Translations under genes and position numbers: made by a program
Source of the DNA: JACKIC01 sp964392305
GTDB taxonomy: Bacteria > Planctomycetota > UBA1135 > UBA2386
Direction: 5' to 3'
Assembly (NCBI GenBank): GCA_964392305.1
Contig: CAYMPV010000015.1
Span: 1 to 64,000 of the forward strand
Length of the DNA stretch: 64,000 bases
Shown here: positions 46,947 through 53,914 of the stretch, one piece after another
How the letters are laid out: every line of letters begins with the position of its first letter
Position numbering within the stretch: the first letter of the stretch is position 1
Notes under the pieces: model-generated
What the model was told of the DNA's origin: nothing
The model's input: only the letters and a program-made list of their open reading frames with translations
The model's database searches: none

Positions 46947-48148
46947 TAACGGCCGCGAAGGGCCGCGCGGTTGTGGTTTGTACCCGGTACCGTACGCAAC
47001 CAGCGGGCGACGGCGAGGGCGTTGCCGAGGCGGTCGCGGGCGCGGCCGCTGCAGTCGAGGGGCACGGTGGTGAGCTGCTCACGGCGCACGAGCTGTTCGA
47101 GGTAGCCGGCGCGGCGGTTGCGCAGGTTGCAGTAGGCGGTCTTGAGGCAGGTGTTGGTCGTGCCCGGCGGTAGCAGGGGCGTGCCCCATTCGAGCGTCGT
47201 GTTGGTCCAGGTGGCGATGGTCGGTGTGGGGCCGGCGAACTCGGCGAAGGCGGCGCGTGCCGCGTCCCGGATCAGGCCGGCGTCGAGGGCGGCACGCGGC
47301 AGCTGCATGTGCTCGAGGTGGGCGTCGGTGGGTGGTTGATGCCGCGGCCGCAGCAGCGCTTCGAAGATCTCGCCGGTGTCGACGCGCGCGGCGACCCACT
47401 GCACGAGCTCGCGCGCCTGGTCGGGATCACCGCCGGGCAGCGACGATTCGGCGTAGGCGATCAGCAGGTTGTCGGCGAACAGTTCGTCGGGCAACGCGCG
47501 CGATGGCCGCTGTCGTTCGCGGCGCGTTCGGTGTTGGCGCTCGGCGGTCGCGACGTGGGCGATCTGCTCGTCGATCATGCGATCGAACGCGACCAGAAGT
47601 TCGAGCACGCGGGTGTTGTCGGGCTCGGTGATGCGCAGCGCGGCGACGATCGCCTCGAGCGTCGAGATGTAATCCTCGCGCGGCTCCTTGCGGATCCGGT
47701 AGCGGCTCGGTTCGCGCGGGGTGAGGCGCACGTGGCGAAGTCGCTGCAGCCACGGATTGTGGCGGTAGAGCGTTTTGGCATGACCCCAGGTGCCGTCGAG
47801 CACCAGCAGTCCCGGCGGCAACTCGGCCGCGGGCATCGTCTCGAGGTCGGCGGCGCTTTCGTGCGGGTAGAGCACGGCGGTGCCCGGTGGCACGTCGATC
47901 GGGCAGTGCAGGATCTCGTCGCTGCCGCCGTGCGCGACATGGACTTCGGCGTTCGGCAAACACAACCGCACGAAGCGCGCGGTGCCGAACGGGTGGCGCT
48001 GCTCGTGCGGGTGCTGCATCACGATGATGCGCGTCGCGGTAGGCACCGTCGGCAGGTCGGCGCACAGGCACATCGCCGCGGGCCGCCAGCAGCGATAGCA
48101 ACGCGGTCGCGGCGCGTTCTGCCGGTCAGGGCTGTTCGAGTTCGGCAA
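46946..48148 (-). CDS. DTW-domain protein, probable tRNA aminocarboxypropyltransferase
   Basis: The product has a zinc-type Cys set (CYRCWRPAAMCLC), IVMQHPHEQRHPFGTARF, the name-giving motif as LDGTW with GHAKTLYRHNPWL, and a conserved SRYRIRKEP. The first 200 residues are the SPOUT-like DTW domain that makes acp3U in tRNA from SAM. About 200 further residues are helical and unrecognised. No ATG lies before the Cys set. A TTG at 48148, inside mobA, gives 400 residues and a 23-base overlap; this start is uncertain. The last residues come from repeat copy 4. Confidence 0.85.
   Translation of the reverse strand: MPNSNSPDRQNAPRPRCYRCWRPAAMCLCADLPTVPTATRIIVMQHPHEQRHPFGTARFVRLCLPNAEVHVAHGGSDEILHCPIDVPPGTAVLYPHESAADLETMPAAELPPGLLVLDGTWGHAKTLYRHNPWLQRLRHVRLTPREPSRYRIRKEPREDYISTLEAIVAALRITEPDNTRVLELLVAFDRMIDEQIAHVATAERQHRTRRERQRPSRALPDELFADNLLIAYAESSLPGGDPDQARELVQWVAARVDTGEIFEALLRPRHQPPTDAHLEHMQLPRAALDAGLIRDAARAAFAEFAGPTPTIATWTNTTLEWGTPLLPPGTTNTCLKTAYCNLRNRRAGYLEQLVRREQLTTVPLDCSGRARDRLGNALAVARWLRTVPGTNHNRAALRGR
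46969..47000 (-). repeat. 32-base dispersed repeat, copy 4 (right arm of inverted pair)
   Basis: On the minus strand this copy reads GTTGCGTACGG, TACCGGGTACAAAC, C, ACAACC, a full match to the consensus. It lies inside the frame of the DTW-domain gene and encodes its last residues (RTVPGTNHN), so insertion or expansion of the repeat appears to have replaced the gene's original end. Confidence 0.9.
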
Positions 48149-48746
48149 GCGCGGCCTCGTAGTCGGCTGGGGTGTTGACGTTGCGAAGGTGACGGCCACG
48201 CGGGTCGAAGGCCAGGAACGTCGCTTCGTCGACGATCGCGGCGCTCGGCTGTCCGGCGAGCGATCGCGGCGTGCGTTCGCCGGCGGCGAGCAGCGCGTCG
48301 GCGTGGCGCAGCGTCGACAACCGATACAGCGCACACAACGGCTGCAACACCCCTCCAGTGCGCGGCATCAGCACCGCGTGGTCGCCGAGGAGGGCGAGCA
48401 GCCAACGCACCAGCGTCGCGTCGACGAACGGCATGTCGCAGCCGGTGACGAAGGCGACGTCGTCGTCGCCGAAGCCGGCGTGCTGACGCAGCGCGCGCAG
48501 GCCGGCACAGAGCCCGGCGAGCGGCCCACCAGCGGCGAGTTCATCGCACGCCAGGACGGCGCCAGGCGGCAGCGCCGGCAGTTCCTGGTGGAGGTCGCGC
48601 GCCACGACCACGACCGGATCGGCGACGGGTTGCAGATTGTGCACGACGTGCGCCAGCAGCGAGCGGTCGCCGAACGGCAACGACTCCTTGGCGCGGCCCA
48701 TGCGTTGGCCGCGTCCGCCGGTCAGGATCACGGCACCGATGCGCAT
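48126..48746 (-). CDS. mobA: Molybdenum cofactor guanylyltransferase MobA
   Basis: The 206-residue protein shows the nucleotidyltransferase start AVILTGGRGQRMGRAKESLPFG (residues 5-26 region), the metal-binding TGCDMPF near 100, and a C-terminal FDPRGRHLRNVNTPADY that is typical of MobA. It attaches GMP to molybdopterin to make the guanine dinucleotide cofactor of DMSO-reductase-type enzymes, so the organism should have such enzymes elsewhere. ATG 48746 is chosen as the motif starts 5 residues later. It overlaps the DTW gene. Confidence 0.94.
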   Translation of the reverse strand: MRIGAVILTGGRGQRMGRAKESLPFGDRSLLAHVVHNLQPVADPVVVVARDLHQELPALPPGAVLACDELAAGGPLAGLCAGLRALRQHAGFGDDDVAFVTGCDMPFVDATLVRWLLALLGDHAVLMPRTGGVLQPLCALYRLSTLRHADALLAAGERTPRSLAGQPSAAIVDEATFLAFDPRGRHLRNVNTPADYEAALAELEQP

Positions 48747-48994
48747 CTGGCCCCTTGTCCGACATCGGTGCGAACGGCGCAAGCGCGCAGCGGACCGCGT
48801 GGTCAGCCAGCCGATGTGGCGCCCGGCCGGGGGACGCATCGCAAAGCCCGGCAATGCGGGCTCGCGCAAGGGCGACGGGTCAGATCGCGAACAGCCGCCA
48901 CCCACGCGGCTCCTGCTCCGGATATCCTGCACGGCTTCCACCGGCGCGGTCACCACGCGACCGCCGCCGTTCCAAGGTCCGCCGAGGAATCGCC

Positions 48995-50722
48995 ATGCTT
49001 CGCACTGCTACCGCACTCGCCTGTCTCGCCGCCTTCGCCGCGGCCCAATCGACCCCGTGCTTCGAACACCAGTACGGCACGCTGCTCACCATGGCAGACG
49101 ACTCGGTGTCGCACCAGGTGCTGCCGTTCACGTTCCCGTTCAACGGCAACAGCGTGACGGACATCATGGTCTGCTCCAACGGCTTCGTCTGGCTCGACGG
49201 CACGACGACGAGTGCCGACTACACGCCGACCGAGGCGGAGTGGCTGAACCTCGCGCCGCGCATCGGCCCGATGTGGGTCGACATCAATCCGGCACTCGCG
49301 ACGCCGGGCGCCGGCGTGTGGGTCAACAGTTTCCCGCCGACACCGACCTCCACGGGTCGCATGGTGATCACCTGGGATCGCTGCCCCTACTACGGCACGA
49401 CCAACAGCGTGACGATGCAACTGCAACTCGACGACACTGGCGCCGTGACCATCTTCTACGATGCCAGCTCCGCGGCACACACGGCGGCGGGCATCGCCGG
49501 CGTCACCGTCGGCAACGGCGCCACGGCCAACAACGTGGACCTCTCCACTGCGCCGATCAACTCCGGTGCGACCCCGACCGTCTACGAACTGTTCAACGGT
49601 GGTGTCGGCGGTCCGTTCGATCTGGCCGGCGTCGGCCACCAGTACATCTCCAACGGCGGCACCGGCCTGTTGGTGTTGCCCAACTCCTGCCCGCTCGGCG
49701 CCTTCGTCCGCTACGGCAGCGGCTGCCCCAAGAACGCCACGGTCTACGAGTCGTTCGGCACCGGTACCTGCGACCTCACCAATGCGAGTTTCCGCTTCGT
49801 CAACACCGGCAACGGTTACCTGGCGATTCCGGGCGGTGGTTTCGACACGAGCCACACGAACATCGTTCCGAACGTCGGCGACGACACGATCCACCAGGGC
49901 CTCAACATCGGCTTTGCGTTCCCGTTCGCGGGCACGACGATGACGACCGTCGACCTGTGCTCCAACGGCTTCTTGTGGATGGGCACCAACGCCTCGCCCG
50001 ACTACAGCGCGACGGTGGCGGAGTATCTCAACCTGACACCGCGCATCGCGCCGCTGTGGCGCGACATGAGCCCGCAGCTCGGCGGCACGGTTTATTGGGA
50101 CAGCACACCGAGCTACGCGATGGCGACGTGGCTCGCTTGCCCCTCTTACAACGTCACCGGTTCCGCCAGTGACATCCAGGTCAAGCTCTACGCCAACGGC
50201 GACATCGAGTTCAACTACGGCACCGTGCACCCGTCGGGCGGAACCTTCGGTGGTGCCACGCAGACGATCACCGGTTTCACCGAAGGCAACGCGGCCTTCG
50301 ATCCGGGCACCGTCGACCTCACCGTCGTCGTGCCCGGCCTCACGGTCGGCTCCGCCGGCATGACCCCGCTCGTGCTCACGGCGCAAGCCGGCAGCACGCC
50401 GCGCCTGGGCACCACGTTCACGATGGAACTCAACAACCTGCCCATCGGCACGATCATCTCGGTGTTCGCACTCGGGTTGGCCTCGCAGAACATCGATGCC
50501 GGGATCTACGGCATGCCGGGCTGTGTGCAGTACGTGACGCTCGACGCGACCGTGCTGGCGCTCACCGGCGGCGGCGCGACGACGACGTTCAGCCTCGGCA
50601 TCCCCAACAACTCCGCGTTCATCGGCACGCAGATGTTCGCCCAGGGGTTGAGCTTCAGCCCCGGCTTCACGCCGGTGGGCGTGATCGCATCGAACGGTGG
50701 CCGCGTGTTGATGGGCCTCTGA
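48995..50722 (+). CDS. Exported protein with internal duplication
   Basis: The 575-residue protein has a signal peptide ending AAA|Q. Two copies of a beta domain of about 200 residues can be aligned: SVSHQVLPFTFPFNG/MVCSNGFVWLDG/EWLNLAPRIGPMWVDINP and TIHQGLNIGFAFPFAG/DLCSNGFLWMG/EYLNLTPRIAPLWRDMSP. The pattern resembles nidogen-like extracellular domains. The last 110 residues repeat the C-terminal pattern of the PKD protein (IPNNSAFIGTQMFAQG). It is a likely surface or secreted protein. A hairpin follows the stop. Confidence 0.88.
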   Translation: MLRTATALACLAAFAAAQSTPCFEHQYGTLLTMADDSVSHQVLPFTFPFNGNSVTDIMVCSNGFVWLDGTTTSADYTPTEAEWLNLAPRIGPMWVDINPALATPGAGVWVNSFPPTPTSTGRMVITWDRCPYYGTTNSVTMQLQLDDTGAVTIFYDASSAAHTAAGIAGVTVGNGATANNVDLSTAPINSGATPTVYELFNGGVGGPFDLAGVGHQYISNGGTGLLVLPNSCPLGAFVRYGSGCPKNATVYESFGTGTCDLTNASFRFVNTGNGYLAIPGGGFDTSHTNIVPNVGDDTIHQGLNIGFAFPFAGTTMTTVDLCSNGFLWMGTNASPDYSATVAEYLNLTPRIAPLWRDMSPQLGGTVYWDSTPSYAMATWLACPSYNVTGSASDIQVKLYANGDIEFNYGTVHPSGGTFGGATQTITGFTEGNAAFDPGTVDLTVVVPGLTVGSAGMTPLVLTAQAGSTPRLGTTFTMELNNLPIGTIISVFALGLASQNIDAGIYGMPGCVQYVTLDATVLALTGGGATTTFSLGIPNNSAFIGTQMFAQGLSFSPGFTPVGVIASNGGRVLMGL

Positions 50723-50754
50723 TCGACCGGGGGCGCGCATTGTCGATGGCGCCG

Positions 50755-50788
50755 CGGTGACGGCCGGCGAAATCGCGCGCCGTCACCG
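50755..50788 (+). terminator. Hairpin after the duplicated exported protein
   Basis: A perfect 10-base inverted repeat, CGGTGACGGC (50755-50764) with GCCGTCACCG (50779-50788), encloses a 14-base loop, 32 bases beyond the stop at 50722. It probably ends that transcript. It also lies just before the DUF971 gene, so attenuation cannot be excluded. Confidence 0.6.
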
Positions 50789-50811
50789 GCTATGGTCTGC
50801 CGCCGACAGCA

Positions 50812-51123
50812 ATGGACCAACCCCTGCCGAAGAAGGCCGACCTCGTCTCGCCGTTCACGTTCCGCATCGAGTGGAAGGACGGCGTCGTGAGCGACTACGC
50901 CGCGCGCGACCTGCGGCTGGGCTGTCCGTGCGCGAGCTGCGTCGACGAAGGCACCGGTCGGCCGTTGCTCGATCCACGTTCGGTCAAGGAAGACATCATC
51001 CTGCTCGGCGCCGAACTCGTCGGCCGCTACGGGCTGTCGTTCGTGTGGAGTGACGGCCACAAGACCGGCATCTTCGCCTGGCCGCGTCTGCGTGAACTCG
51101 GCGCGCTGCGAGGTGGTGCATGA
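50812..51123 (+). CDS. DUF971 (gamma-butyrobetaine hydroxylase-like N-terminal) protein
   Basis: The 103-residue protein matches DUF971: FRIEWKDGVVSDYAARDLRLGCPCASCVDE, then LLGAELVGRYGLSFVWSDGHKTGIFAWPRLREL. The CPCASC set and a later His suggest a small zinc or iron-sulfur-linked site. Proteins of this family are often near Mrp/ApbC iron-sulfur carriers, not seen here. It is coupled by a 4-base overlap to the next gene, a Rossmann-like protein, which is probably its partner. Confidence 0.92.
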   Translation: MDQPLPKKADLVSPFTFRIEWKDGVVSDYAARDLRLGCPCASCVDEGTGRPLLDPRSVKEDIILLGAELVGRYGLSFVWSDGHKTGIFAWPRLRELGALRGGA

Positions 51124-51812
51124 GCGCCGCCAAGGAGGCGACCAAGGAGATCCTCGACCGGCTCGACTGGGCCGCGCTCGGCGACATCTACTTCCACGAA
51201 GACGGCGAGAACGAACTGCGTGAACGGCGCAAGGCGATCGTCGCCTGCGGCATGGCGCTCGGCGAACTGCTGCTGCCACAGCTGCGCCACGGCGGCGCGT
51301 CGCTGTGGGTCGGCGCGGGTCTCGCCGAACTGCCCGTGCTGCTGGCGGAGTCGATGCGCGGCGATCGGCAGGTGGTCGCCGTCAACCTGCGTGCTGACGA
51401 GTGCGACCTGCTCAACGCCGCCATCGCCGCCGCCGTGCCGGCAGCCAGGCTGCGATATCAGGCGATCGACGCCCGACAGGCCGCACCCGGCGTCACTTTC
51501 GATCACCTGGCCTGCATCAGTCTGTTCACCGATCCCGAGACCTGGCCGTTGCTCAGCGACGTCGCCTACGGCCGCATCGCCCCGGTTCAGATCGACGTCG
51601 AACAGTTCGTGGCCGAACGCGAACAGGCGCGTGAGCTCGCCGCCGGCCTGTTCGCGCGGTTCGCGCGCCCCGGCATCGTCACCACGACCGCCGAAGAAGT
51701 GTCTTGGTTCCTCGAACAGGCCGAAGCCGTCGGTGCCACCATCGAGCCGAGCGAAGAGCTGGTCGAGGCGGCGATCGTCGGTGATCCGGTCGGTTTCCTG
51801 ACGATTCACTGA
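51120..51812 (+). CDS. Rossmann-like protein, possible SAM-dependent enzyme
   Basis: The 230-residue protein has a strand-loop-helix LWVGAGLAELPVLLAE (about residues 63-78), where GAGLAE would be a nucleotide loop, then QVVAVNLRADECDLLNAA with an acidic end as in class I methyltransferases, and later a C-terminal helical part. The catalytic motif IV of methyltransferases is not clear, so this may be a degenerate or specialised member. It is coupled to the DUF971 gene and converges on the LysR gene with a 24-base gap. Confidence 0.8.
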   Translation: MSAAKEATKEILDRLDWAALGDIYFHEDGENELRERRKAIVACGMALGELLLPQLRHGGASLWVGAGLAELPVLLAESMRGDRQVVAVNLRADECDLLNAAIAAAVPAARLRYQAIDARQAAPGVTFDHLACISLFTDPETWPLLSDVAYGRIAPVQIDVEQFVAEREQARELAAGLFARFARPGIVTTTAEEVSWFLEQAEAVGATIEPSEELVEAAIVGDPVGFLTIH

Positions 51813-51836
51813 ACGCCAATTGACGCAGCGGGTCGC

Positions 51837-52712
51837 TCAGCGTGTGTGTTCGACGAAACGCGTCGCCAGCAGGTTCGCGTACGAATGCCGGCGCGTGAGG
51901 CGCCACAGCCGCCGGCTCAGGTCCAGCTGCGGCACGTCGAGGGCCACGAAGGCGCCGCTGACGAGTTCGCGTTCGACAGCCAGGATCGACAGGCAGCCCA
52001 GCCCCAGACCCGAACGCACCGCCTGCTTGACCGCCTCGGAGTCACCGAGCTGCAGGCTGGCCGACACCTGCAGGTCGTGGTCACGCAGCGCCGCGTCGAA
52101 CACGTTGCGCGTGCCCGAGCCCGGCTCACGCACGATCCAGCGCTGCGCCGGCAGTTCGTGCAGCTGCAGGCTGCGCCGCGTCGCCAGCGCATGGTCGCCG
52201 GCGACGAACACCACCAGGCGGTCGTCGCGCCACGGATGCGCGTCGACGCGCGCACCGACCGGCGGTCCCTCGATGAAGGCGACGTCGATGCGCCGTTCGA
52301 CCAGCGCAGTCTCGATTTCGGCGGAGTTGCCGATCTGCAGCTCGACCTCCACCTGCGCGTGTTGCCGCGCGAAGCCGCCGAGCAGCTGCGGCAACAGGTA
52401 GCTGCCGATCGTCGAACTGGCACCGAGGCGCAGTTGGCCCGCGAGTTCACCATCGGTTGCGAAGCGCCGCTCGAGGTCCTGCGCGCGTCGCACCAGGTCG
52501 TCGGCCTCGGTGACCAGGTTGCGACCGCGTTCGGTCAACGCGATCCTGCGGCCGGCGCGTTCGATCAGTGGCCCGCCCAGTCGGTGGCCCAGCTCGGCCA
52601 GTGCCGCGCTGACCGCGGATTGCGCAACTCGCAGTTCCTGGGCGGCGGCCGTGACGTGTTCGCGGCGCGCCACGGCCAGGAAGATCTCGAGCTGCCGCAA
52701 CGTGATATCCAT
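51837..52712 (-). CDS. LysR-family transcriptional regulator
   Basis: The 291-residue protein has the standard N-terminal winged helix (ITLRQLEIFLAVARREHVTAAAQELRVAQSAVSAALAELGHRLG) and a substrate-binding co-inducer domain (QLRLGASSTIGSYLLPQLLGGF; DVAFIEGPP). It resembles CysB/YeiE-type members. It is divergent from a YeiH-family membrane protein gene, the classical pairing in which the regulator controls the transporter. ATG 52712 leads straight into the HTH; the longer upstream frame is rejected. Confidence 0.95.
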   Translation of the reverse strand: MDITLRQLEIFLAVARREHVTAAAQELRVAQSAVSAALAELGHRLGGPLIERAGRRIALTERGRNLVTEADDLVRRAQDLERRFATDGELAGQLRLGASSTIGSYLLPQLLGGFARQHAQVEVELQIGNSAEIETALVERRIDVAFIEGPPVGARVDAHPWRDDRLVVFVAGDHALATRRSLQLHELPAQRWIVREPGSGTRNVFDAALRDHDLQVSASLQLGDSEAVKQAVRSGLGLGCLSILAVERELVSGAFVALDVPQLDLSRRLWRLTRRHSYANLLATRFVEHTR

Positions 52713-52750
52713 CGATGTCGTGGATGATATAGAACAGAACCATCGATTGG
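52704..52750. promoter_or_regulatory. Candidate LysR operator between divergent genes
   Basis: The short region between the regulator and yeiH-like starts is AT-richer than its surroundings. ATATCCA (52705-52711) faces TGGATGATAT (52721-52730) as an imperfect inverted repeat, and CCATCGAT occurs at 52709 and again at 52740. Such dyads with T-N11-A spacing are usual LysR sites. The exact boxes are inference from symmetry alone. Confidence 0.4.
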
Positions 52751-52783
52751 ACGGATGGCCTGTCGCGACCGATCGTGACCGCC

Positions 52784-53809
52784 ATGAGCCCGAACGTACC
52801 CGCGATCCCGACTGCTGGCTTGGGTGGTGCTCGCTGGCCGGGTCTGTCGCTGGCGGTGGTCCTCGCTGGATGCGCGGTCCCAATCGCAGCTCTTGCAGGA
52901 GCTTACGGGATCGGCCTGAGCCCTCTGGTGGTCGCCCTGTTGCTCGGCCTGGCCGTCGCCCAGGTGCGGGCGCTGCCGGCCGTGGTGGAGCCGGGCCTGG
53001 CGTTCGCGTGTCGCCCGCTGCTGCGTGCCGCGATCGTGCTGCTCGGGTTGCGCATCGGTCTGCGCGACATCGCCGCGGTCGGCTTCTCGGGGGTCACCGC
53101 CATCGCCGGCGTCGTCGGCGCGACGCTGTTGTTCGGCACCTGGCTCGGGCGGCGCCTGGGTCTGTCGAGCAACCAGTCGCTGCTGCTCGCAGCCGGCCAT
53201 GCGATCTGCGGTGCGGCCGCGATCGCCGCCGTCGACTCGGTGCTGCGCGCCAAGGAACAGGAGGTCGTGCGTTCGTTGGCGATGATCACGATCGGCGGCA
53301 CCGTGGTGATGCTGCTGTGTCCGCTGCTCGGCGGACTGCTCGACCTGTCGCCGCAGGTCTATGGTTTCTGGGTCGGGGGCTCGGTGCACGAGGTGGCCCA
53401 GGCGGTCGGCGCGGGCTTCGCTCGCGGCGAACAGTGCGGCGAGGCGGCGAGCCTGTTCAAGATGGTGCGCGTCGGCTGCCTGTTGCCGGTCGGGGCGGTG
53501 ATCGCCGTGGTGGTGGCGCGGCGGGAACATCGCGCGACGCGTTCGCTGCGGGGCATGGTGCCGTGGTTCGTGGTGGGCTTCGCGGCGGTGGCCCTCATCG
53601 ACGCGGCCGGCCTGGTGCCCGAACGGGTTGCAGCGTTCCTGCGACAGGTCTGCACGGTGTCGATGACCGTGGCGATGGCGGCGTTGGGCCTCAAGAGCTC
53701 GGTGCGCGATCTCGCCAGCGCCGGGATCCGGCCACTGGCCGTGGCGATGGCGACGACGTTGTTCGTCAGTCTCGCTGCGCTCGGCATGGCGTGGCTGGTC
53801 GCGCGCTGA
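52784..53809 (+). CDS. YeiH/UPF0324 family membrane protein
   Basis: The product (341 residues from ATG 52784; an ATG at 52775 is also possible) has about ten hydrophobic helices. Family segments include VVEPGLAFACRPLLRAAIVLLGLRI, AAGHAICGAAAIAAVDSVLRAKEQE and GFWVGGSVHEVAQAVGAG. The family is annotated as putative sulfate or sulfite-type exporters, without firm biochemistry. Divergence from a LysR regulator supports inducible expression. It is the only clear transporter in this part of the window. Confidence 0.94.
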   Translation: MSPNVPAIPTAGLGGARWPGLSLAVVLAGCAVPIAALAGAYGIGLSPLVVALLLGLAVAQVRALPAVVEPGLAFACRPLLRAAIVLLGLRIGLRDIAAVGFSGVTAIAGVVGATLLFGTWLGRRLGLSSNQSLLLAAGHAICGAAAIAAVDSVLRAKEQEVVRSLAMITIGGTVVMLLCPLLGGLLDLSPQVYGFWVGGSVHEVAQAVGAGFARGEQCGEAASLFKMVRVGCLLPVGAVIAVVVARREHRATRSLRGMVPWFVVGFAAVALIDAAGLVPERVAAFLRQVCTVSMTVAMAALGLKSSVRDLASAGIRPLAVAMATTLFVSLAALGMAWLVAR

Positions 53810-53914
53810 ACGGGGGCGTCCGGCGTCGATGCCGACCGCGGCGTTCTGCCACGCCGTCGCCGGGCGGGGGCTGTGTTAGGGTCTGCGTCTCGCCACGGAC
53901 CCAACGGAGCCGCC

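Larger units (their letters stand above)
46915..47000. terminator. Large hairpin from inverted repeat pair, likely bidirectional terminator
   Basis: Copies 3 and 4 of the dispersed repeat are complementary along about 32 bases with one mismatch, around a 22-base centre that contains further GGCC/GGCC pairing. The 86-base structure sits between two convergent genes, the cytochrome gene ending at 46906 and the DTW gene whose stop is at 46946-46948. The position and symmetry suit a terminator in both directions. The layout is also that of a REPIN. Confidence 0.7.

Noticed and set aside
46915..47000. CRISPR array or IS end
   Set aside because: There are only two copies in inverted orientation, with no spacers, no cas genes, no transposase and no target duplication visible.
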